A stretch of DNA of 64,000 bases from Phellopilus nigrolimitatus (lineage: Eukaryota; Basidiomycota; Agaricomycetes; Hymenochaetales; Hymenochaetaceae), in NCBI GenBank assembly GCA_021029095.1, contig JAJOHG010000135.1:1-64000 (forward strand), in the 5' to 3' direction. The first letter of the stretch is position 1. Every line of letters begins with the position of its first letter. Position numbers and translations under genes: made by a program. The notes below the pieces were generated by a model. That model ran no database searches and had not been told where the DNA came from. It worked only from the letters and a program-made list of their open reading frames with translations. Below are positions 58,356 through 64,000 of the stretch, one piece after another.

Positions 58356-59947
58356 TCACTTTGAGTCTACATTGAAAGGTCCCCAATTTGCTGGCCACAC
58401 TGGTTTACCCCAGCGAGAGTCCGAGAGATACGATAAATCCATGGGGGGCGTATGGATGAACTCTTCTGGCCAACTGCACTCCTGCTCAGTGCTCGGTGTT
58501 TTGATCTCCGCAAGTTTTCCGCGGCGGCGCTTACTGAACCTTGAAAAGCGTTCCTCTGAACGCGACTCGAGTTCTGGCGATTCAGGCCCATTTTCAAGAC
58601 ACTCTGGCATGCATGCGAACAGCGCAGTCTGAAGATATTGCTCGACCGCGGTTTTCCCCTCCGAGGTGAACCAGACATTCTCGCCAAGGTCTATGGAATC
58701 GTCGCAGCGATCACGAAGCATCCTAGTTATTTCGGACCAACATTTGTCGTCCTCAGCACGTTCCTCTCCGTCCTCGTTGCATGGCTCTCTCCAATACGGA
58801 TCTTCGCCTGTCCCAAGGACATGTTTGATCAATGCGTGACGAAAATGCTCTCGTAGCAGGATTTCGGAGGGCCTTTCATGCTCCGGTTTGCTGAAGTCCA
58901 CATAAAGTTTCCCTTCTGGGCCCAAATTTATGTGCGGATCTGGGCAGAGCTGAACAATCCGATAGTCGTCCTAAAAGGCGATATCAGATCTTATAATCAT
59001 GCACAAGTGTAGTGATAAAAGCCTACGTCGACGTCAACTGCAAGATCATAGTTTTCGAACAATAATATGGCTACTATATTCATTGTCATCCCATTTTGAA
59101 GAGACCTCATAAACTTGACACCCTCTTCTCTGGGGCCATTGAGACCAAGAGAAGAAGGTAAGGAAGAATCGAGGAACTAATCTAATGTAAGTTTCATGGA
59201 GACAGCACGCAGTCAATAACGTCATACCTCTTCAACGTACGCTGATGGAAATATGTCGATAATACATGTCGTAGGATCAGATTCGAATATTTCCGGAGGA
59301 AGCTTTTCATTTGAGCAACAGCAGCGGCCATCGCGTTCCATAATGCGCTTCCGAAAGATTTCATCCTGCGTGTTAAATTGACATGATTAACGATCCGCCG
59401 GTGTGGTCTAGGGAATATATTACCACTTCGTTTTGTGGGGTCGAATAACCGCTGAAATTGATTCGATTGCGAAGTCTCTCGGATATGGGCCGTGCACTGA
59501 TAACATTCCCTGCTATTATTACGATCAGTTATATGGAAGCCAATGAAATAACTACCACTTACTTTTGTTGACAATATGATATTCGGAAGGTTCGATCAAT
59601 GAAGCGTCATCGTTGACAAGAGCTTGGTTTCTGTCGGACGAGGCATGGCGAAGAAGGAATGGCTCGTCTGTAACGAGTACAATTCGAAGCCAGCGGTAAA
59701 GATCAGAGTTTCTATACCAGCCAGTTTGTATAAGCCCAGCAACAATACTCCCTGACAAGTCTCGGATGAAAACATCACGAGCTGAGGGCTTTTTCAAGGC
59801 AAACTCGCCAGCGTTGTAAAAGCAGTGCGAGCTCGATTTTTCTTCCAAAGACTGAGCAAATTCTCTTGCTGGCATATCGGTTTTCGAGGTGAACCATAAA
59901 GGGGAAGAGACTTCCATGCCGGCGAGATCAAATGGAGTTCTCGACAT
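58356..59947 (-). CDS. HNH-like family copy H5
   Basis: Exons (transcript order) 59947-59563, 59512-59424, 59365-59228, 59176-59027 and 58970-58356 give 458 residues. Start MSRTPFDLAGMEVSSPLWF. HNH-like part ERDGRCCCSNEKLPPEI then CIIDIFPSAYVEE, again Asp in place of His. The last exon is closest to H4 at its 3' part. TATA-like palindrome at 60005-60014, 58-67 bp upstream of the start. Stands head to head with M copy C, as H1 does with copy B. Frame intact, while its M partner is broken. Confidence 0.72.
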
Positions 59948-61012
59948 GGCGAGCGAGGAATATAAAGACTGTCGAGGCAGAGCTCAAGTCTGGGAATCGA
60001 GCGCGCTTATAAGCACTGTTGTAGGAACAGGACAAGGGGTACTATTCCAGAACGGGGAATACGAGTATGCTCTTGCCGGATTTTCGAGAAAAATGCCTTC
60101 TTCATGTCGAATTTGAGGGCGTGCAGCTCAATCGCAACTGATCTCGTAGACACGTGTAAACCACGTGCATTAATTTGACTTCTTTTCGTTCCACCTTGTA
60201 CATGTACAAGTATTCTAATACTTTACCCCTTCCCTCGCTTCATTTTACTCGAGCTGAGGCTTTTGCCTTCAAGAAATACCCTACCCTTTTCCCGACTTCT
60301 CTGACCGAGAGAACTAGCAACTGACTATTGTTCAAGCCTGCAACATACGAAAAAGTTATCTGGAGCGCAGAAACGCACATTTTAAACAAGACATAGTGGT
60401 TTCTCTGAGTCCCCGAATAAAAACCAACTCTCATTGGCGAAAATGTGGACTTTTCGGAGTATTTTAATGCGATGAGAGCTGTCGCTTCGGCTTTCCCCGG
60501 GACGTGTTGAACACGTGTTTTGCTAACCTTCGTTTGTGGACCATCAGGCAGATAGTTATTCTGTGTACCACCACCTCCGATGTCAACCTTCCAGGATCCT
60601 CCTGGACATGGTATAGCTTATGGGGGATATCTACAGCTCATATCCAACGAGAATACGGCGTATAGGAGCAACCGGGTCGTTCGAATCGTTTCACTGTTTC
60701 AAGCTTCAACGTTTCTGAACTTGCTTGCTCTCTTTTCGGCACTTTCCTCGATACTAATACGATTCTAAGGAAACTCAAGCGGTAAACCCGCAACACTGAG
60801 CTTATTGGCTCTGCTCGCCGATAATCCCATGTCACTGGGCGCGATTGAAATGATGTCGAGTTTGATCCTGGGCTGGCTGCTAGCTGAGACCGCTTGGAAG
60901 CTATAAAGCATCAACTTTTTCCAGCTAAGCTACTGTCGACTCTTGATTTCTATCCCCCATCATCGAGTTGCCTACTCTTTACCGCCAGCTTTCCCACTTC
61001 ACCAACTTTGCC
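59948..61012. promoter_or_regulatory. Shared upstream region of H5 and M copy C
   Basis: Inverted copy of 18065-19139, about the same length. Conserved blocks include GTACATGTACAAG near 60197, the palindromic TATA-like box on the H5 side and the pyrimidine-rich leader on the M side. No conserved coding frame. Confidence 0.55.
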
Positions 61013-63285
61013 ATGCTTGCTGGAAACGTACTGCGTCGCCTACTTCCACAGGACGATCTCACTAGTTCGAGCACCAAGTTGTCGATGGCTGGGACCCGTG
61101 AAATCGTCCAGCCCCTTCTCGACACTTCGCTCACGACGGCTCTGACTGTCCTGTCGTACGCCATTGCGGTGAAATTCATTCTAGATACTTTTGTCTTGCT
61201 TATCCCCCTCGTCTCCGTTTTCACCGCAAGGCTTTCGTCGTTCAGCTACCCAAGTCCATGCCGCCTCCGTACCGTCTTCTTCACTGCTGTAATTCTCTCC
61301 TTTCTCTACTTCTTCTACCCGACCCTCGCTCTCCTCCTTCCTCTGATCGTGCAGTTGCGTGCGTCTATAGCTACCATTGCCTTGTTCGCTCTGTATGGCA
61401 CAGATGGTGGATATGCTCCAGATACACGCTTCTATTGCGCCCGCTACTACGACACCAACTCGTTTTACCAATACATCCGCGTCCCGTTTCGTCTGGCACT
61501 CAGCACTGGTGGGCCGTGCATAGACGCTGAAGGGCACGGCTGGGTTCTCGCAGTACGTTTCTGGTCGTTTCTACTTCGATTTCGTGGTGGCTGACGTGAT
61601 TTTGTTTCAGTCCGCGAAGTATCTCTTGTCATGTGATGCACCTACAATCCTCGGGCGTTTAACTCGGCTCCTTTTCGTACGTCTTTGAGACTCAGAGTTT
61701 TCTCGTTCATCGCTGATATAATCTGCACTTCAGCTCGCTGGCAAGACGCTCTTTGCAAGCACACCTAGTCTTTCGGCCGCGATCGTTCCCTCCCTTTCGA
61801 TAACGATCGACAAACTCAAGGCGGCTGGCATGATGGTTTCTGTGAGTAGCCGATACGTTCTACCGTGCAGAGTGTTCAACTCCCTTATTTTTAGGGTCTT
61901 GCTGAAAGAATTGAATGGCCATCTCTTTGGATTTCAATTGCCTTCGCCATGTGCATGCTCGTAATTATTAAAGTAAATCTCAAACGGCCTCCCTCCCGAC
62001 TTCTTACTGACCCGTCGCATTAGCTTCACCACGACAAGAGTAAACTCTCGTACATTCTAGAGGCCGTCGACTCTGCGAATGACGAACTTGTCGGTAGTCT
62101 GCTGCGCGAGATCGACAGCCTCAAAGACACGCTATCCTCGCCCGCTGAACAGTCCTCTCTTCACAACAAAGTAGCTTACCTCTCCGCGTCTCTTGCCGAT
62201 TCTCTGAAGAGGCTCGTCGCCTCCAACCTCTCCTCCGAACGAGCGCATACGCAGGTCAAGGCTCTTGAGGCCCAGACCGCGTGTAATATCAAAACGATCA
62301 ATGCGCAACAGGCGCAGATTAATTCACTCCGGTCGAAGGTCGCAAACAGTTCATCGCTCGCTGAGCGTTTACGCTCGCTGAGCGTTTACGCTCGCAGCAG
62401 AAAATGAACGTTGCCAACCGAAAGACTATCAGGGAACTCTTGCACACATCTACGCGCGCTATTCGTGAGCGCAACGAGGCCCGCGCAGATGCAGAATTGC
62501 ACACGTCATCGCTCGCTGAGCGTTTACGCTCGCAGCAGAAGACGAACTTTTCCAACCGAAAGACCATCAAAGAACTCTGGCGTACGTCTACGCGCGCTAT
62601 TCGTGAACGTGATGAGGCCCGCGCAGATGCAGAAATGCACGCGCAGAAGGCTGAAGCGCTCGCTCTAAGGTTCTCCGAAAAGGAGGCATCACTTTCGCAC
62701 CTTCGCATCGAATCTGGAATGCTCGAAGGCCGAATTGAAGAGCTCCTGGCTGCTCAGGCGAAATGGGAGGTTGCTTATGAAGAGGTGGAAAACATGGAAA
62801 ACCTTGTCTCGGGTATCATAGATGCCGTAGTCAATGTTCCTGCGTCGTATTCGTGCATGCCGGCTTACGCGGTCACTTCTGATTTCCCGGGCGACACCTC
62901 CAGTCATGCTGACGATCTCTTCGTCAATAATACAGGCGAAACTGGGACCATCAGTTTCGGTGACTCATCTGAACTTGTTCCTTCTTGGGCATCTGACATT
63001 GACGCATCTGCTCCAAACTCTCCGCGTACTCCTTTGGCCACCGCTGGCACCCGGCTTCCCGCGTCGCTTTTCGATTCTCCGACTCCAATTCTCACAGACA
63101 CTCCTGTTCACTGGTGCAACCCAGTAACCCCATCAACTCAGACGCCAGCTCCGCGACGCACGCTTATTGGACTGAGCCTGCGCACGCCCGCGTGCGTGTC
63201 TGGGGGCCGCGCCAAAGCACGTGTTACGCAGTCGGCGCGCAAAATTCTTGCTGAGAAGGAGAACGTCCTTCCTAGCTTGCTCTAG
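61013..63285 (+). pseudogene. M family copy C, truncated by a 17-bp tandem duplication
   Basis: Exons 61013-61552, 61611-61676, 61734-61841, 61895-61972 and 62024 onward match copy B. In exon 5 the 17-bp unit GCTCGCTGAGCGTTTAC occurs twice in tandem (62356-62372 and 62373-62389), shifting the frame and giving a TGA at 62405-62407. The product would be 391 residues, with the membrane part and the first third of the coiled coil but no C-terminal tail. The downstream frame from ATG 62404 to 63285 is still open for 293 residues and keeps the KENVLP tail, so the break may be recent. It also carries the 46-residue internal duplication seen in B. Confidence 0.85.
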
Positions 63286-63955
63286 ATACCATCGTTCCGA
63301 ATTTTACTTTCTTTCTATTATCTGCATTCGATTACGCTCTGCTTCTCTGTCTTCATCGCTCGCTACATCCCGAATACTGTCCTTCGATATCTCGCTCGCT
63401 CTTAGTTCTTGTTTTCTCTGAATGTGTTTATTGGTGTCTCGTCCTGCTCTGCATTATCTTATTATTTAGAATTTATTTGTTCTTATCACTGTTCTTTTAT
63501 GAATATAAATCTGGCACGTTGAAGAGAACAGTCAGCGTCAAGCCAAAAGGCGACCTCCGTCCAGGCGCTATACATATGTAAACCATGTTGCGTTATCTGA
63601 AGACACATTTGCATTGACCTCAACTCGGAGAATTGAGAAAATAAGAAAGAAACTGAAATGAGCTCTCCTCTCATCGAGCTTTACATTCCCCGCAGAATTC
63701 AATGCTTGAATACACTCACTGCTCCCCACCCTGCGCCCCTTTCGACGGAACGAGGCAAGCAAATGCATATGAATCTGAACCGGTGTATATGCAAGTATCT
63801 CACTGTTTTTAAATCCAGTTCGATCCCCTTGCGAAGCGAAATAGAAGACTCAGGCATCGCAATTTTGACTCGAGTAATCGCACGCATACAGCAGGATCTC
63901 CACTTCTTTTCCCTTCCTTCTTGTCGTCTAGCCTAGCTCAGGCTCTGACATCGAC
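63286..63955. other. 3' spacer of M copy C
   Basis: Inverted copy of 15092-15765, between M copy C and the EFM7-like tail. No gene of its own is supported. Confidence 0.6.
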
Positions 63956-64000
63956 CTACTTCCCCTGCCCTTTCCGCCGCCGAGGAAGGCGTGTAAGATG
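63956..64000 (-). CDS. 3' end of a second EFM7 copy, cut by the window edge
   Basis: The last 45 bp read on the minus strand HLTRLPRRRKGQGK followed by TAG, against RLTRLPRREGQGK at the end of EFM7, with a 3-bp insertion and two changes. The copy continues outside the window, so it cannot be told whether a full second gene or only a tail is present. Confidence 0.6.
   Translation of the reverse strand, partial: HLTRLPRRRKGQGK

Larger units (their letters stand above)
49490..64000. repeat. Right arm of the large inverted duplication
   Basis: Inverted relative to the left arm: Ch3, H4, H5, M copy C, EFM7 tail. Contains two things the left arm lacks, the TRIM-like element and the GH92 fragment. 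It lacks the MITE and counterparts of H2 and one chitinase. The arm runs off the window edge inside a second copy of EFM7. Confidence 0.8.

Noticed and set aside
62404..63285. Independent gene starting at ATG 62404
   Set aside because: It is the distal part of M copy C exon 5 after the 17-bp duplication; no own promoter or membrane part.
1..64000. tRNA or rRNA genes
   Set aside because: I scanned for tRNA-like A and B boxes and for known rRNA blocks and found no convincing candidate by eye; a covariance search would settle it.

Overview
The window is nuclear DNA of a filamentous fungus, most likely a basidiomycete (Agaricomycetes). Genes are split by many short introns of about 45 to 75 bp with GT..AG ends, the single-copy genes are GC rich, and the protein families (GH18, GH92, F-box-like, HNH_2-like, PHD/SET, seven-helix membrane protein) are typical of that group. 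Exon joins below were worked out by hand from splice sites and reading phase. Many are cross-checked because three to five paralogues share exactly the same exon lengths.

Layout: 1-1100 is a minisatellite. 1678-3771 holds a small ABM-like gene and DUS1, converging and overlapping. 4362-6466 is copy A of an unrecognised family (called M here): N-terminal membrane segments, long coiled coil, and a conserved tail with a KEN motif. 7321-15091 is single copy: F-box-like gene, seven-helix membrane gene, coiled-coil gene, small KEN-containing gene, and EFM7 methyltransferase. 15092-35250 is a duplicated arm carrying M copy B, HNH-like genes H1, H2 and H3 (H3 broken), and GH18 chitinases Ch1 and Ch2. 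35785-49352 is a single-copy core: SET3-like PHD/SET protein, a small basic protein, dihydroxyacetone kinase, and GH92 alpha-mannosidase. 49490-64000 is the other arm, inverted: Ch3, H4, a broken copy of the GH92 5' end, H5, M copy C (broken), and at the very edge the 3' end of a second EFM7 copy.

The two arms therefore form a large inverted duplication around a 14-kb core of ordinary metabolic and chromatin genes. Within the arms three gene families have multiplied together (M x3, HNH-like x5, GH18 x3). M and HNH-like genes stand head to head with a shared upstream region in both arms (B/H1 and C/H5). The arms also carry a 515-bp Tc1/mariner-type MITE, an 867-bp LTR-flanked non-coding element (TRIM-like), frameshifted copies and copied gene fragments, which suggests a rapidly evolving, recombination-prone region.

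The core genes make sense individually: DAK clears dihydroxyacetone, GH92 trims mannose from glycans, SET3-like reads chromatin, DUS1 modifies tRNA and EFM7 methylates eEF1A. They do not form a pathway. The candidate for something undescribed is the co-duplicated M/HNH-like gene pair, possibly with the chitinases; its function cannot be read from the sequence.
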